A DNA stretch of 47,548 bases from Clostridia bacterium. Its GTDB lineage: Bacteria > Bacillota > Clostridia > Oscillospirales > CAG-272. Under the pieces are notes generated by a model. It saw only the letters and a list, made by a program, of their open reading frames with translations. It had not been told where the DNA came from and ran no database searches. The translations under genes were made by a program, and so were the position numbers. Positions within the stretch are counted from its first letter, which is position 1; every line of letters begins with the position of its first letter. Shown here piece by piece: positions 31,320-41,691 of this stretch. Location of the stretch: NCBI GenBank assembly GCA_017501545.1, contig JAFVWS010000025.1, forward strand, positions 1 through 47,548, in the 5' to 3' direction.

Positions 31320-32873
31320 ATGGAACAGCTTGAAAATAACGAAATAGAAAAGGTAAATGAGGAGGACAGAGCCCTTTCCCTTATTTTGGATACTGACGTG
31401 TCGCATGAGGTAAGCGAGGAGTTTTCCTTACCAGACTACGTGCCAGAGGTAAGAAAAATTATTAAGGTCACCTCAGAGGCACTTCCCGAGGGGAAATATT
31501 TAAACGACACAGGTAGTGAGCCAAGGCTTGAGCTAACAGGAACCGTGACCTATTCAGTAATCTATACAGATGATGAGGGTAAGCTTTGCGCCGTGCCACT
31601 AACGACAGGCTATGAATTTGGTGTAAATCTTGCACGCGCGCCACACATTTCAAATATCAAAACAAGCGTTGAGGGTGTAACCTATCGTGTAATTGCACCA
31701 AGAAAGCTGACAATGAAATCAAAGCTGAAAAGCAGAGTAATTGCATTTGAAAACAAGGAGATAAAGGAGAATATAACCCCACGCTCAGGTGCTGAGGAGA
31801 TTTATCTTGAAAGATGTCAAAAGGAAATAAGTGCTTTGGAAATTAAGGAGGCGTCACTTCAAAATATAAGAATCAGCGAAAGGCTTGAGAGCATAAAGGA
31901 GCAACAGATGCATCCTATATGGTGCGACGCACATATAATTTTAACTGACGTGAAAACACAAAAGGATTTAGTTTGCGTGCGTGGTGAGGTTAGCATAAGA
32001 TGCCTTTTAAGCGGAGATGGCTGTGAGGATGTAATATATAAAACAGTGCCTCTTTCTGAGGAGATTGAGTCTGAGGGTACATTAGCAGGCGATATGGCAA
32101 GGGCGCACGCAAGATGCGTATCCCTTTCTATTTCAAGCGAGGAAAAGGACGGCGAAAATGCGTTGTTTTTCGACCTTACCTGCGAAATTGAGGCAACCAC
32201 AATAAGAAATGGTGAAATATCAGTTACAACCGACGCATATTCAACTAAAAACGAAACGGAAGCAACCTATAAATCAATGGAATATTTCAAGGGGCTAAAG
32301 GCTCAAAACGGCTCGTTTACTCTTAGTGAGTCAAAAAAGCGTGAAAACAAGGAGATAAGTGAGATAATTGCAGTTTTAGCCGACCCTGTGTACGAAAAGA
32401 GCGAGACTAAGGGCGCAAAAATCTACCACCACGGCAAGCTTTTAGTTGATGTGATAGGCAAAAAAATAAGTGATACGGATGGAGAAGTGCAGTATATGCA
32501 CGATTACTACGAGCTACCTATAAAATACGAGGCTGATATGGGTAAGGCGACAAAGAGCATAATGGCGCAGTGCGACTTTTCTATAGGCAAGCAAAGTGCA
32601 AGATATGATGATGAAAGCTTTTATTTAACTGCTGAAATTTTCGTTTCTCACAGTGTTTATGAAAAATGTGAGGCTCTTGTGCTTGACCAAGCGATAATAA
32701 AAACCGACAAGGAGGTAATAAAGGATTCATCCTGTGTTAGAGTTTGCTTCCCTCGCGAGGGCGAAACGCTTTGGGATATAGCGAAAAGATACCACACAAC
32801 AAAATCAAAAATCAAGGAGCAAAATGACATCGAAAACGAGGATTTGAGAAGTGTGCAAAGCTTGATAATATAA
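31320..32873 (+). CDS. sipL: SipL-type spore-coat morphogenesis protein (SPOCS domains + LysM)
   Basis: Predicted 517-residue protein. It has SPOCS (DUF3794) domains in the N-terminal, middle and C-terminal parts (DVSHEVSEEFSLPDYVPEVRK is the typical start) and a C-terminal LysM domain (PREGETLWDIAKRYHTT). In Clostridioides difficile, SipL of this design binds SpoIVA through its LysM domain and is needed to attach the coat to the forespore. Its presence argues that this organism forms spores. GGAG precedes the ATG. It is transcribed alone, with a terminator beyond its stop. Confidence 0.88.
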   Translation: MEQLENNEIEKVNEEDRALSLILDTDVSHEVSEEFSLPDYVPEVRKIIKVTSEALPEGKYLNDTGSEPRLELTGTVTYSVIYTDDEGKLCAVPLTTGYEFGVNLARAPHISNIKTSVEGVTYRVIAPRKLTMKSKLKSRVIAFENKEIKENITPRSGAEEIYLERCQKEISALEIKEASLQNIRISERLESIKEQQMHPIWCDAHIILTDVKTQKDLVCVRGEVSIRCLLSGDGCEDVIYKTVPLSEEIESEGTLAGDMARAHARCVSLSISSEEKDGENALFFDLTCEIEATTIRNGEISVTTDAYSTKNETEATYKSMEYFKGLKAQNGSFTLSESKKRENKEISEIIAVLADPVYEKSETKGAKIYHHGKLLVDVIGKKISDTDGEVQYMHDYYELPIKYEADMGKATKSIMAQCDFSIGKQSARYDDESFYLTAEIFVSHSVYEKCEALVLDQAIIKTDKEVIKDSSCVRVCFPREGETLWDIAKRYHTTKSKIKEQNDIENEDLRSVQSLII

Positions 32874-32875
32874 GA

Positions 32876-32901
32876 AAAAGGCAACCATTTTGTTGCCTTT
32901 T
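32876..32901. terminator. Bidirectional terminator
   Basis: AAAAGGCAAC / GTTGCCTTTT stem between sipL and the converging zinc-ribbon gene. Confidence 0.85.
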
Positions 32902-32915
32902 AACTATTTTGCTTT

Positions 32916-33782
32916 CTATCCAAGTGAGGCCTCTGATTTTTTAGTAATAATTGTTCTGGTTACTATATTAAATATACCAAATGAAATTAAAATGAATACA
33001 AAGGCGAAGAAATCAACCGAAAGAACTGTTTCCTTAAGAACCTCAAGGTCTGGACGGTTTAAAACCTCCATCCCGTAATAGAAGTCATAACACATCTTTG
33101 AGAAGAAGTTGCCCATTGATAAAAATAATAAGCAAAGGAATAAAAAGTTTACTCCAGTGTGTACGAACATTAAAACCTTACCCGAGGTTTCTTTGCCGAC
33201 CCAGTTAGCAACTGTCAAATAAACGTCGTTGTTTCTATCTCTTTTTATGGCTCTTGTTATAATTGCCTTGGTGTTGTATTTTTTCTTATTTAGCCACTTG
33301 CCAAGGTTCAGCTTTGCAAAATTATCAAGCAAGGTCCAACCGCAAAGAATTGCAAAAACAACAAAAAGGAACCACATAATTCCAGGAATCAACGTACCAC
33401 TAAGGTATTCATAAAATGCAGGATCAGAGCCGGAATAAAAGCCTAAAATTTGCGGTAGTTTTGACATAAACCCACGAAACAATTGGCCAAAAGTAATAAT
33501 AAATAAAGGTAGGAAAATTGCTACAAGCATTTGCACAGTTACAATGATTCCAATTACGTGCGATGCTGTTCCTATGCCACTTTGCTTGCGCCATTTCTTA
33601 ACAGCATCAGTTGAGGAAACGAACGGAGCTCTTGATTCATCATTTGACTTGCTACTATTCTTTTTGTCATTGGCACCCTTTGGCGCATTAGTGGTGATGT
33701 TTTCCTTTGCGTACTCCTCAAAATCGCAAAACGGACACTTTTCAAGCTCACCAATGTCCTTGCCACATTTTCTACAAAACAT
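32916..33782 (-). CDS. Zinc-ribbon membrane protein of unknown function
   Basis: Predicted 288-residue protein. The N-terminus is a zinc ribbon (Cys3, Cys6, Cys16, Cys19: FCRKCG ... KCPFC). A polar linker to about 70 and four likely membrane segments (near 76-98, 130-152, 203-225 and 256-276) follow. I know no named family beyond the zinc-ribbon class. The zinc ribbon should face the cytoplasm. It is transcribed alone, and the start follows a GAGG-type site. Confidence 0.8.
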   Translation of the reverse strand: MFCRKCGKDIGELEKCPFCDFEEYAKENITTNAPKGANDKKNSSKSNDESRAPFVSSTDAVKKWRKQSGIGTASHVIGIIVTVQMLVAIFLPLFIITFGQLFRGFMSKLPQILGFYSGSDPAFYEYLSGTLIPGIMWFLFVVFAILCGWTLLDNFAKLNLGKWLNKKKYNTKAIITRAIKRDRNNDVYLTVANWVGKETSGKVLMFVHTGVNFLFLCLLFLSMGNFFSKMCYDFYYGMEVLNRPDLEVLKETVLSVDFFAFVFILISFGIFNIVTRTIITKKSEASLG

Positions 33783-33844
33783 AGTTTACCTCACAGTTAA
33801 ATAATATATTAGTAGTTTACCATAATATGGTACCCCGTGTCAAG

Positions 33845-34232
33845 AAAAAAGGAACGGCTTTAGCGTGTTATCCTTAACGGAGAACACGCTAAAACTATGA
33901 TTGCCCCTGCGGGCAAGTTATGAGTGATGATATGCTTCGCATAGTTATGATTGGCTTCGCCAAGTTTAAGGTTTGATGGGCGATCATATCATAACATTTG
34001 CGTAGCAAATTCATAACGGTGAGCGAAAGCGAGCCTCATAACTCTAAACTAAAACAAACAGAAAAGAGCAGACATACAAGATTTTATCGGTCTTGTGTGT
34101 TTGCTCTTTCTAATTGTATAAGGGTTTGGGCTTAGCCCATAGTGCGTTTGACTGGTCAACCGCGATGCTCGCACTTAGCAGTGTTTTTCAAATTCTCCGC
34201 TAAGAACATCGCCCTTTCCCGTTCCTTTTTTT
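33845..34232. mobile_element. 388-bp non-coding element of hairpins with imperfect terminal inverted repeats
   Basis: The left end is AAAAAAGGAACGG ... TTAACGGAGAA (33845-33884). The right end, in reverse complement, is AAAAAAGGAACGG ... TTAGCGGAGAA (34194-34232). Between them are consecutive hairpins: TTTAGCGTGTT/AACACGCTAAA, TTGCCC/GGGCAA, TATGC/GCATA, TTGGC/GCCAA, ATTTGC/GCAAAT, a 19-bp stem at 34063-34109, GGGC/GCCC and TTGAC/GTCAA. Spacers between several are GTTATGA on the left and TCATAAC on the right. No gene is present. The right end stops two bases short of the uvrA stop codon, so the element abuts that gene. Confidence 0.65.
34063..34109. repeat. 19-bp-stem hairpin within the element
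   Basis: Left strand AAAGAGCAGACATACAAGA and right strand TCTTGTGTGTTTGCTCTTT pair along the whole length with two G-T wobbles, around a nine-base loop. No long T run follows, so it is not a typical terminator. Confidence 0.8.
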
Positions 34233-34234
34233 AA

Positions 34235-37069
34235 TTAATCCTTATAGTTGTTAAGTGCTTTTTTGACGTATTTGCCAGTATAGGAGTTAGGATTTTTTGC
34301 AACCTCCTCGGGTGTGCCAGTTGCAACAATCAAGCCACCACCGTCACCGCCCTCAGGGCCAAGGTCGATAATATAGTCGGCTGACTTGATTACGTCAAGG
34401 TTATGCTCAATAACGATAATGCTATTGCCCGCCTCGACAAGCCTTTGCAGTACGTAAAGTAGCTTCTTAACGTCGTCCGTGTGAAGACCCGTTGTTGGCT
34501 CATCAAGAATATAAATTGTCCTGCCGGTTGAGCGCTTTGAAAGCTCGGTTGCAAGCTTAACCCTTTGCGCCTCACCACCGGACAGGGTGGTTGAGGATTG
34601 ACCAATTTTTATATAGCCAAGACCAACGTCGCAAATGGTTTGAAGCTTCTTTGCAATCGAAGGAATTTCGCTGAAAAATTGAGCACCCTCCTCGGCGGTC
34701 ATATCAAGCACGTCGGAAATATTTTTGCCCTTGAATTTAACCTCTAAGGTGTCCTTGTTGTAGCGCTTGCCCTTGCAAACGTCACACTTAACGTAAACGT
34801 CGGGCAAAAAGTGCATTTCTATCTTCTTTACGCCGTCTCCCTCACAGGATTCGCATCTGCCACCCTTAACGTTGAACGAGAAGCGACCAGGACCAAATGA
34901 ACGCATTTTTGCGTCTGGGGTTTTAGCAAATAAATCACGAATTTCTGAAAAAAGACCCGTATACGTGGCTGGATTTGACCTTGGAGTGCGACCTATTGGG
35001 GACTGGTCAATGGCAATTACCTTGTCAAGATTTTCATAGCCCTCAATTCTATCGCACTTGCCAGGATAGGTAATAGCGCGGTTTAATTTTCTTGCAAGGT
35101 TTTGAAGTAGAATTCTGTTTATAAGAGAGGACTTGCCAGAGCCAGAAACACCAGTTACTGCCACAAAGCAACCAAGTGGAATTTCAACGTCAATTCCCTT
35201 AAGGTTGTTTTCACGCGCACCGATAATCTTAAGCGATGTGCCGTTGCCCTTGCGCCTCTTAGCTGGAATTTCAATCCTCTTTCGTCCGCTTAAGTAAGCG
35301 CCGGTAATTGAATTTTCATTTTCCATAATTTCCTTTGGTGTGCCACAAGCGACAACCTCGCCACCATGCACGCCGGCATAAGGTCCTATATCTATAATAT
35401 AGTCTGACTCAAGCATTGTTTCCTCGTCATGCTCAACAACTATAACGCTGTTGCCCACGTCACGAAGCTTTTTAAGCGTGCTTATGAGCTTTGAATTGTC
35501 CCTTTGATGAAGACCAATTGATGGCTCATCAAGAATATACAAAACTCCAACAAGCGAGGAGCCAATTTGTGTCGCAAGACGAATTCTTTGCGCCTCACCA
35601 CCAGAAAGAGTAGCGCTTTTTCTTGCAAGGGTAAGGTATTCAAGACCCACGCTTTTCATAAAGCCAAGGCGTGCCTTGATTTCCTTTAAAATTTCCTTTG
35701 CAATCTCAGCTTGACCACCCTCGAAATTAAGCGCATTTATAAAGTCAAGCGCTGTGGTTACTGACATACGGCAAAATTCGTCAATGTTTTTGCCACCAAT
35801 AGTTACTGAAAGAGCCTGCTTATTTAACCTCTGACCATTACAAACTGGACAAGGGGTCTCCTCAATAAACTGCTCGTAGTATTCGTTGCCCATCATTGCC
35901 ATTCTTTGCTCGATGGTTTTTATTACGCCCTCAAACTTTACAGTTTGGCGTCTGTGTTGCTTTGCAAAATATCTGTCAACTGTGTAGTATTCGTCGCCTG
36001 TGCCGTACAAAATCGCATCAAGCTGTTCCTTGGTAAAGTCTTTAATAGGGGTGTCAAGAGAGGCGCCGATTCTTTCGCAAACTGCTGCAAAAAGTGGTCC
36101 AGTCCAGCTTTCTTTATCAATAGTTTTAAATCCGTTTACCTGAACAGCCCCCTCGCTAAGTGAAAGGGATTTGTCTGGGATGATTTTCTCTGGTGAAATG
36201 TTTCTCATCTCGCCAATTCCAAGACAGTGTGGACATGCACCAAAGGGATTGTTGAATGAGAATGAGCGTGGCTCAAGCTCGCCAAAGCTGATTCCATGCT
36301 CCTCGCAGGCGTAGTTGGTGGAAAACTCATAAAGAGTACCCTCACCCTCACGTGGCATAGTGTAAATATTAACCTTGCCCTCACTTGCACGTAAGGCGCT
36401 CTCAACAGAGTCAGCAAGACGTGGACGAAGCCCGTCCTTCATAACAAGACGGTCAATTACTATATCAATATCGTGCTTTTTAGTAAGCTCAAGCTCAATA
36501 TCCTCGCTAAGGTCGTAAACAACGCCGTCAATTCTCATTCTTGCATAGCCGTTTTTACGTGCGTCAGCAATAATCTTTTCGTGGCGTCCCTTTTTGCCAC
36601 GTACAGCAGGGGAAAGCACCAAAAACCTCTCGCCCTCTGGCAGGGTGAGAATTTTATCAATAATTTGGTCAACGCTCTGTTGCTTAATCTCCTTGCCACA
36701 AATTGGGCAGTGTACAGCTCCAAGGCGCGCGTAGAGAAGCCTTAGATAGTCGTAAATTTCAGTGACCGTGCCAACAGTTGAGCGTGGGTTTTTCGAGGTT
36801 GTCTTTTGGTCAATTGAAATCGCAGGAGAAAGCCCCTCAATTGAGTCAACGTCAGGCTTGTCAAGCTGACCTAAAAACTGCCTTGCATATGAGGAAAGTG
36901 ACTCAACAAAGCGCCTGTGACCCTCTGCATATATTGTATCAAACGCAAGAGAAGACTTGCCCGAGCCAGAAAGACCTGTCAAAATGACAAGCTTGTCACG
37001 TGGCACGCAAACGTCAATATTTTTTAAATTGTGTACTCTTGCACCCTTTATTTCAATTTTATCCTTCAT
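34235..37069 (-). CDS. uvrA: Excinuclease ABC subunit A (UvrA)
   Basis: Predicted 944-residue damage-recognition ATPase of nucleotide excision repair. Both ABC modules are complete: Walker [10 protein letters not shown] and GVSGSGKSS, signature [12 protein letters not shown] and [12 protein letters not shown], and Walker [11 protein letters not shown] and [10 protein letters not shown]. Zinc-binding cysteines are present (CPHCLG, CPVCNG, CESCEG ... CDVCKG). It has normal family length. It follows uvrB by seven bases on one transcript. Confidence 0.98.
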   Translation of the reverse strand: MKDKIEIKGARVHNLKNIDVCVPRDKLVILTGLSGSGKSSLAFDTIYAEGHRRFVESLSSYARQFLGQLDKPDVDSIEGLSPAISIDQKTTSKNPRSTVGTVTEIYDYLRLLYARLGAVHCPICGKEIKQQSVDQIIDKILTLPEGERFLVLSPAVRGKKGRHEKIIADARKNGYARMRIDGVVYDLSEDIELELTKKHDIDIVIDRLVMKDGLRPRLADSVESALRASEGKVNIYTMPREGEGTLYEFSTNYACEEHGISFGELEPRSFSFNNPFGACPHCLGIGEMRNISPEKIIPDKSLSLSEGAVQVNGFKTIDKESWTGPLFAAVCERIGASLDTPIKDFTKEQLDAILYGTGDEYYTVDRYFAKQHRRQTVKFEGVIKTIEQRMAMMGNEYYEQFIEETPCPVCNGQRLNKQALSVTIGGKNIDEFCRMSVTTALDFINALNFEGGQAEIAKEILKEIKARLGFMKSVGLEYLTLARKSATLSGGEAQRIRLATQIGSSLVGVLYILDEPSIGLHQRDNSKLISTLKKLRDVGNSVIVVEHDEETMLESDYIIDIGPYAGVHGGEVVACGTPKEIMENENSITGAYLSGRKRIEIPAKRRKGNGTSLKIIGARENNLKGIDVEIPLGCFVAVTGVSGSGKSSLINRILLQNLARKLNRAITYPGKCDRIEGYENLDKVIAIDQSPIGRTPRSNPATYTGLFSEIRDLFAKTPDAKMRSFGPGRFSFNVKGGRCESCEGDGVKKIEMHFLPDVYVKCDVCKGKRYNKDTLEVKFKGKNISDVLDMTAEEGAQFFSEIPSIAKKLQTICDVGLGYIKIGQSSTTLSGGEAQRVKLATELSKRSTGRTIYILDEPTTGLHTDDVKKLLYVLQRLVEAGNSIIVIEHNLDVIKSADYIIDLGPEGGDGGGLIVATGTPEEVAKNPNSYTGKYVKKALNNYKD

Positions 37070-37076
37070 TTTTTAC

Positions 37077-39029
37077 CTATTTCTTTGCTTTTAATTCTTT
37101 GATTTGGTCTCTTAGATAAGCTGCTTTTTCAAATTCCAGCTTCGCCGAGGCTGAGCGCATTTCCTTGGTAAGCTCAGCTATTAGCTTTTCCTTATCCTGT
37201 GCACTAAGCTTTCTCTTAGTCTTTTCAGTCTTCTTGCCAAGGTCAATAATATCGTGCACGCCCTTGATAATTGTCTTTGGCACAATTCCGTTTTGTTCGT
37301 TATATTCAGTTTGAATTTTACGGCGACGATTTGTTTCGTCAATTGCGCTTTTCATTGACCTTGTTATAGTGTCAGCGTACATAATTACCTTGCCGTTTGC
37401 GTTTCTTGCCGCACGGCCAATTGTCTGAATTAACGAGGTTTCTGAACGGAAAAGACCTTCCTTATCAGCATCTAAAATTGCAACAAGCGACACCTCGGGA
37501 ATGTCAAGTCCCTCACGAAGTAGGTTAATTCCAACCAAAACGTCAAATTCACCTAAGCGAAGTGAGCGGATTATCTCCATACGCTCAATTGTGTCAACGT
37601 TGTGGTGAATATATTTCGCCTTGAGCTCATTTGCAGATAAATAGTCGGTTAGGTCCTCTGCCATTTTTGTGGTGAGAGTGGTAATAAGCACCCTTTCACC
37701 CTTTTCAGCACGTAGCTTAACCTCGCCCATTACGTCGTCAACCTGCGTAATGATAGGGCGAATTTCAATTTCCGGGTCAACAAGACCAGTCGGCCTTATC
37801 AGCTGTTCAGCAAATGCTGTTGAGTTCTTTTTCTCAAACTCGGCAGGCGTTGCAGAAACGAAAATTGTTTGATTTAGCTTAGAAATAAATTCCTCAAAGT
37901 ATAGTGGACGGTTGTCGTAGGCAGATGGCAAGCGAAAACCATATTCAACAAGGTTTTTCTTTCTTGCAAGGTCACCACCACTCATACCCCTTACCTGTGG
38001 GATTGATACATGGCTTTCGTCAATAAACATAATGTAGTCGTTTGGGAAGTAGTCAAGCAGAGTATAGGGCGTTGAGCCAGGTGCCCTGCCCGATAAAATA
38101 CGAGAATAGTTTTCAACGCCAGAGCAAAAGCCAATTTCACGAAGCATTTCAATATCGTACTTTGTTCGTTCCTCAATTCTTTGCGCCTCAAGAAGCTTGT
38201 TTTGTGACTTGAAGAATTCAACCCTTTCAACCATTTCGTCGTAAATTTCCTTAAGCGCACGCTCACGCTTTTCGTCGGAAACAACATAGTGGTTGGCTGG
38301 GAAAATTGCAGTGTAGCTAAGATGCCTTAGTATCTCACCAGTTAGCGTGTTTATCTCGCAAAGCTTGTCAACCTCGTCACCAAAAAACTCAACTCTAATT
38401 GCCTTGTCGCCAGAGGATGAAGGGAAGATTTCAACCACGTCCCCGCGTATTCTGAACTTGTTACGCACAAAATTTATGTCGTTTCTTTCGTAACTAAGGG
38501 AGATAAGCTTGCGCACGAGGGTGTCACGGCTAAGCGCCATTCCCTCGCGCAAATCTATTAGCATATTGTGATATTCATTTGGGTCACCAAGAGAGTAAAT
38601 GCAAGAAACCGAAGCTACAATAATAACGTCGCGCCTTTCAAAAAGTGCACTTGTCGCGCTGTGGCGTAGCTTATCAATTTCGTCGTTTACCATTGCGTCC
38701 TTTTCAATGTACATATCCTTTCCAGGAATATATGCCTCAGGCTGATAGTAGTCATAGTAGGACACAAAATACTCAACTGCAGCATCAGGAAAAAGCTCTC
38801 TCATCTCGGAGCAAACCTGTGCAGCCAAGGTCTTGTTTGGCTCTAAAATAATAGTCGGACGATTAACGTTTTTAATTACGTTTGCCATTGTAAAGGTCTT
38901 ACCAGAGCCAGTAACACCGAGTAGAGTTTGCATTCTTTCTCCACGCAAAATGCCGTCGGTTAAGGAATCAATTGCGCTTGGCTGGTCGCCAGTTGGCTTG
39001 TATGCGCTTTTCAAAACAAACTTGTCCAT
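37077..39029 (-). CDS. uvrB: Excinuclease ABC subunit B (UvrB)
   Basis: Predicted 650-residue helicase-like subunit that verifies damage and recruits UvrC. Walker A is [11 protein letters not shown], the beta-hairpin region is [20 protein letters not shown], the helicase motif VI region is [10 protein letters not shown], and the C-terminal UVR domain is [26 protein letters not shown] precedes the ATG. It is the first gene of uvrB-uvrA. No obvious clostridial LexA box was picked out, so SOS control is not shown. Confidence 0.98.
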   Translation of the reverse strand: MDKFVLKSAYKPTGDQPSAIDSLTDGILRGERMQTLLGVTGSGKTFTMANVIKNVNRPTIILEPNKTLAAQVCSEMRELFPDAAVEYFVSYYDYYQPEAYIPGKDMYIEKDAMVNDEIDKLRHSATSALFERRDVIIVASVSCIYSLGDPNEYHNMLIDLREGMALSRDTLVRKLISLSYERNDINFVRNKFRIRGDVVEIFPSSSGDKAIRVEFFGDEVDKLCEINTLTGEILRHLSYTAIFPANHYVVSDEKRERALKEIYDEMVERVEFFKSQNKLLEAQRIEERTKYDIEMLREIGFCSGVENYSRILSGRAPGSTPYTLLDYFPNDYIMFIDESHVSIPQVRGMSGGDLARKKNLVEYGFRLPSAYDNRPLYFEEFISKLNQTIFVSATPAEFEKKNSTAFAEQLIRPTGLVDPEIEIRPIITQVDDVMGEVKLRAEKGERVLITTLTTKMAEDLTDYLSANELKAKYIHHNVDTIERMEIIRSLRLGEFDVLVGINLLREGLDIPEVSLVAILDADKEGLFRSETSLIQTIGRAARNANGKVIMYADTITRSMKSAIDETNRRRKIQTEYNEQNGIVPKTIIKGVHDIIDLGKKTEKTKRKLSAQDKEKLIAELTKEMRSASAKLEFEKAAYLRDQIKELKAKK

Positions 39030-39118
39030 TTTTCGTCCTCCTATTTAAATAACTTGCTATATTATTTTAACATATATATTTTTAAATGTAAACAAGAAAT
39101 ATCTACAATTTTTCAGTA

Positions 39119-39148
39119 AAAAATGAGCGAAATTTTTCGCTCATTTAT
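39119..39148. terminator. Terminator upstream of uvrB
   Basis: AAATGAGCGAAA / TTTCGCTCATTT stem. It can end the acyltransferase transcript on neither side cleanly, since it lies just 3' of that minus-strand gene's stop region and 5' of nothing on the plus strand; it probably separates uvrB from the acyltransferase gene. Confidence 0.6.
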
Positions 39149-39153
39149 ATTTA

Positions 39154-39918
39154 TTAAATATTAGATATCTGTGATTCCTTGCTATCGGCTTCGTCGGTGA
39201 CGTTCAAAAGCTTTTTTTCAGGAGTATTGCCAATTATGTTGCATCGCTCAACAAGCACCCTTGCAATTTCCTCTGGTGTTTCGCCGTTTTTAATAAGCTC
39301 TGAATAGTAAATTGGCGCATCTATCATATATTTATGCTCGCTCTTTTTTAGATAGGTTACGTAAATAGGCACGTCAATTCCACGCTTGGTGTATAAAACG
39401 TCAGCAAGCTTCGCAAATCCAGGAAAGAAGCCCTTTAGCTCTTTTTGATATCCTTCACTTGAATCCTCCGGGAAAATTACAATGCTTTCACCATTTTCAA
39501 TCGCCTTTATGCTTTGCTTTATGGTAACAGCAAAACGCGCGTCAGGATATGTAGAAATTAAGTTTAGCCCCTTGTAAAAAATGTAGGTAAGAGGGGATGC
39601 AAGAAGACAAAAAACTCTTGCAATAAAAAGTGGCCAGTGCTTTTTTTGGTGATAATAGATTTTGGTTTGATACCTATATAAATCTATTAGTCTTGAGTTC
39701 ATTTCATAAGCGCCCCAAAAGCGAACGGGGATTTGTGAATAAAGCTCAAGGGAGAGAGGGGCATCTGTACCCTCGTGGTTGCTTAGTATAATGCTACCAC
39801 CCTTTAATTCCTCGCCAAGGTTAATAAATTTAACACGCTTATAGCGCACACGCATAATCCATTTAATAAATCTAAACCATGGCTTTCTGTCTTGTCTAAA
39901 TTTCTTTTCCTTTTTCAT
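39154..39918 (-). CDS. PlsC-like acyltransferase (lysophospholipid acyltransferase family)
   Basis: Predicted 254-residue membrane-associated protein. ILSNHEGTDAPLSLEL matches the acyltransferase block I and IVIFPEDSSEGYQKELKGF the block with the substrate-binding Glu-Gly. Block I usually reads H-x4-D, while here the Asp is four residues after His (H-x3-D), so activity on the standard substrate is not assured. A hydrophobic stretch near 105-122 should dip into the membrane. It likely acylates a lysophosphatidate or related lipid. It follows hslO by about 50 bases on the same strand. Confidence 0.78.
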   Translation of the reverse strand: MKKEKKFRQDRKPWFRFIKWIMRVRYKRVKFINLGEELKGGSIILSNHEGTDAPLSLELYSQIPVRFWGAYEMNSRLIDLYRYQTKIYYHQKKHWPLFIARVFCLLASPLTYIFYKGLNLISTYPDARFAVTIKQSIKAIENGESIVIFPEDSSEGYQKELKGFFPGFAKLADVLYTKRGIDVPIYVTYLKKSEHKYMIDAPIYYSELIKNGETPEEIARVLVERCNIIGNTPEKKLLNVTDEADSKESQISNI

Positions 39919-39967
39919 AGTATTTGCCTCGTGATAAATCTGTCGTTCTCAAACTGTTGCTTTTTAA

Positions 39968-40849
39968 TCAATTAAAAAGCTTATCAATGTCATTTTTGTA
40001 AAATTTGTATGTTTTGTCGCAGAAGTGACAGGAAAGCTCAATGTAATCAAGCCCCTCACCCCTTTGCTCGTCCAAAATCTTATAAGCCTCGCTCTTGCCA
40101 AGGGAAATAAGCGCCTTTTCGGTGCGCTCCCTTGAGCAGTTGCATAGGTAGTCAGCATCAAGCTCATCAAAAACATCGTATTCAATGCCAGTTAAGGCAA
40201 CCTTTAAAATGTCCTCGTTTGACATACCCTTTTCAAACATTCTTGATACGCTATTAAGAAGTGGTGCGTTTTTCTCAAGCTGAGAAATAACCTCCTCGTC
40301 GGCAAACGGGAGAAGCTGAATCATAACTCCACCAGCAGATAGGCAGGTGTAGTCAGTGTCAACCAAAACACCAAGGGCGCAAAGAGTAGGCGTTTGCTCA
40401 CTCGTTGCGTAGTAGCTTGTGATGTCCTCGGCAACCTCGCCAGAAACAAGCTCAATATTACCATTGAATGGTACCTCGTCGCCAACGTCCTTGGAAACGG
40501 AAAGAATACCACCACCGACAATCCCACTTACGTCAAGCTTGCCGTTTGGCTTAAGTGGTAAATCAGCCATAGGATTTTGAATATAGCCCTTTACGTTGCC
40601 CCAGTAGTCGGCGGTCGCAAGGGTAGTGCCTGCAATGCCGTTTCCACGGATTGCAACGGTTAAGGTGCAGCCGTCCTCGGGAAGCATAGTTCCCATTACG
40701 CTTGATGCAGTAAGAAGTCTGCCAAGAAGCGCAGTTGCAGTAGGCGCTGTTTTATGATAGCTAATTGCTTTGTTTACAATGTCAGTTGAATTTATTACGT
40801 ATGCGCGGGCACTTCCGTCCCTTGTCATTGCGCGTAATATTTTTGCCAT
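39968..40849 (-). CDS. hslO: Redox-regulated chaperone Hsp33
   Basis: Predicted 293-residue holdase chaperone activated by oxidative stress. The zinc-binding redox switch is complete: C236-N-C238 and C274-H-F-C277. The N-terminal domain shows GDGSARAYVIN-type and GGGILSVSKDVG stretches. It has normal length. The ATG at 40849 follows AACGAGG. It lies 20 bases after the methyltransferase gene on the same strand. Confidence 0.95.
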   Translation of the reverse strand: MAKILRAMTRDGSARAYVINSTDIVNKAISYHKTAPTATALLGRLLTASSVMGTMLPEDGCTLTVAIRGNGIAGTTLATADYWGNVKGYIQNPMADLPLKPNGKLDVSGIVGGGILSVSKDVGDEVPFNGNIELVSGEVAEDITSYYATSEQTPTLCALGVLVDTDYTCLSAGGVMIQLLPFADEEVISQLEKNAPLLNSVSRMFEKGMSNEDILKVALTGIEYDVFDELDADYLCNCSRERTEKALISLGKSEAYKILDEQRGEGLDYIELSCHFCDKTYKFYKNDIDKLFN

Positions 40850-40869
40850 TTTATTTTCCTCGTTTTAAA

Positions 40870-41628
40870 TTATTTTTTGCATCTTGATACAAAGTACCAC
40901 TTTTCGTCAGTATCCTCGGGCGCCTTCATATTGGTGTCGCCATACACGCAAAGAAGCTCAAAGCCACATTTTTTAAGTAGCGCCTCAATTTGCTTTCTCT
41001 CGTAGCATTTTTCCGTTTGCACCTCGTCAAAGCGAGAGTAGGTGCCGTTTTTGTTTTCCTCAAAAATGCTTAAATAGAATTTGCAAAGCTTTGTTTTTTT
41101 GTTATAGTCGTTTTGCCAAGCAAGCAGTGCGCTCTCGTTTTCTAAAACGTAGTCACGCGTGCCATAAACCTCGTTAAACCTGTATGGCGTATTTACGTCA
41201 AAAATAAACACTCCATCGGGGATAAGGTAGTTGTGAACAAGCTTAAAGCAAGATTCAACGTCCTTTAGCTTAGTTAAATAATTTATGCTGTCAAGGGTAG
41301 AAACGCAGGCATCAACCGTGCCGTAAAGCTCAAAGCTTCTCATATCCTGACAGAGAAACAAAACGTCACTTATATCGTGATTTTCGGCGTAGTCCCTTGC
41401 TAAAGACAGCATAGCCTCACTCGAGTCAACGCCCGTCATATCATAGCCAAGCAGACGAAGAAGGAACGTAAGCTTGCCAGTGCCACACGCAAGGTCTAAA
41501 ACCAAGGAGGTTTTGGTTTTTTCATATTTTTTGATTGTCGCGTCGATAAGCATAGCAAGCTTATCATAGTCACAGCCAACGTTTAAGGCATCGTAAACTG
41601 ACGCAAGGTTAGAATATTGTTCGCCCAT
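40870..41628 (-). CDS. Class I SAM-dependent methyltransferase
   Basis: Predicted 252-residue methyltransferase. The SAM-binding motif is LVLDLACGTGKLTFLLRLLG, with the acidic end of strand 2 in MTGVDSSEAML and motif IV near DACVSTLDSINYL. The N-terminus YSNLASVYDALN is typical of the UbiE/YbaJ-like Firmicute group. The substrate is unknown. AAGGAGG precedes the ATG, and a promoter with TATAAT lies 30 bases further upstream. It is cotranscribed with hslO. Confidence 0.87.
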   Translation of the reverse strand: MGEQYSNLASVYDALNVGCDYDKLAMLIDATIKKYEKTKTSLVLDLACGTGKLTFLLRLLGYDMTGVDSSEAMLSLARDYAENHDISDVLFLCQDMRSFELYGTVDACVSTLDSINYLTKLKDVESCFKLVHNYLIPDGVFIFDVNTPYRFNEVYGTRDYVLENESALLAWQNDYNKKTKLCKFYLSIFEENKNGTYSRFDEVQTEKCYERKQIEALLKKCGFELLCVYGDTNMKAPEDTDEKWYFVSRCKK

Positions 41629-41656
41629 AAAAGCCTCCTTAATTGAAGTTTTCTAT

Positions 41657-41685
41657 ATTATAGCACAAACAAAAATAAAAGTAAA
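41657..41685 (-). promoter_or_regulatory. Sigma-A-like promoter for the methyltransferase-hslO genes
   Basis: On the minus strand TTTACT, 17 bases, TATAAT. Confidence 0.6.
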
Positions 41686-41691
41686 GGAAGC

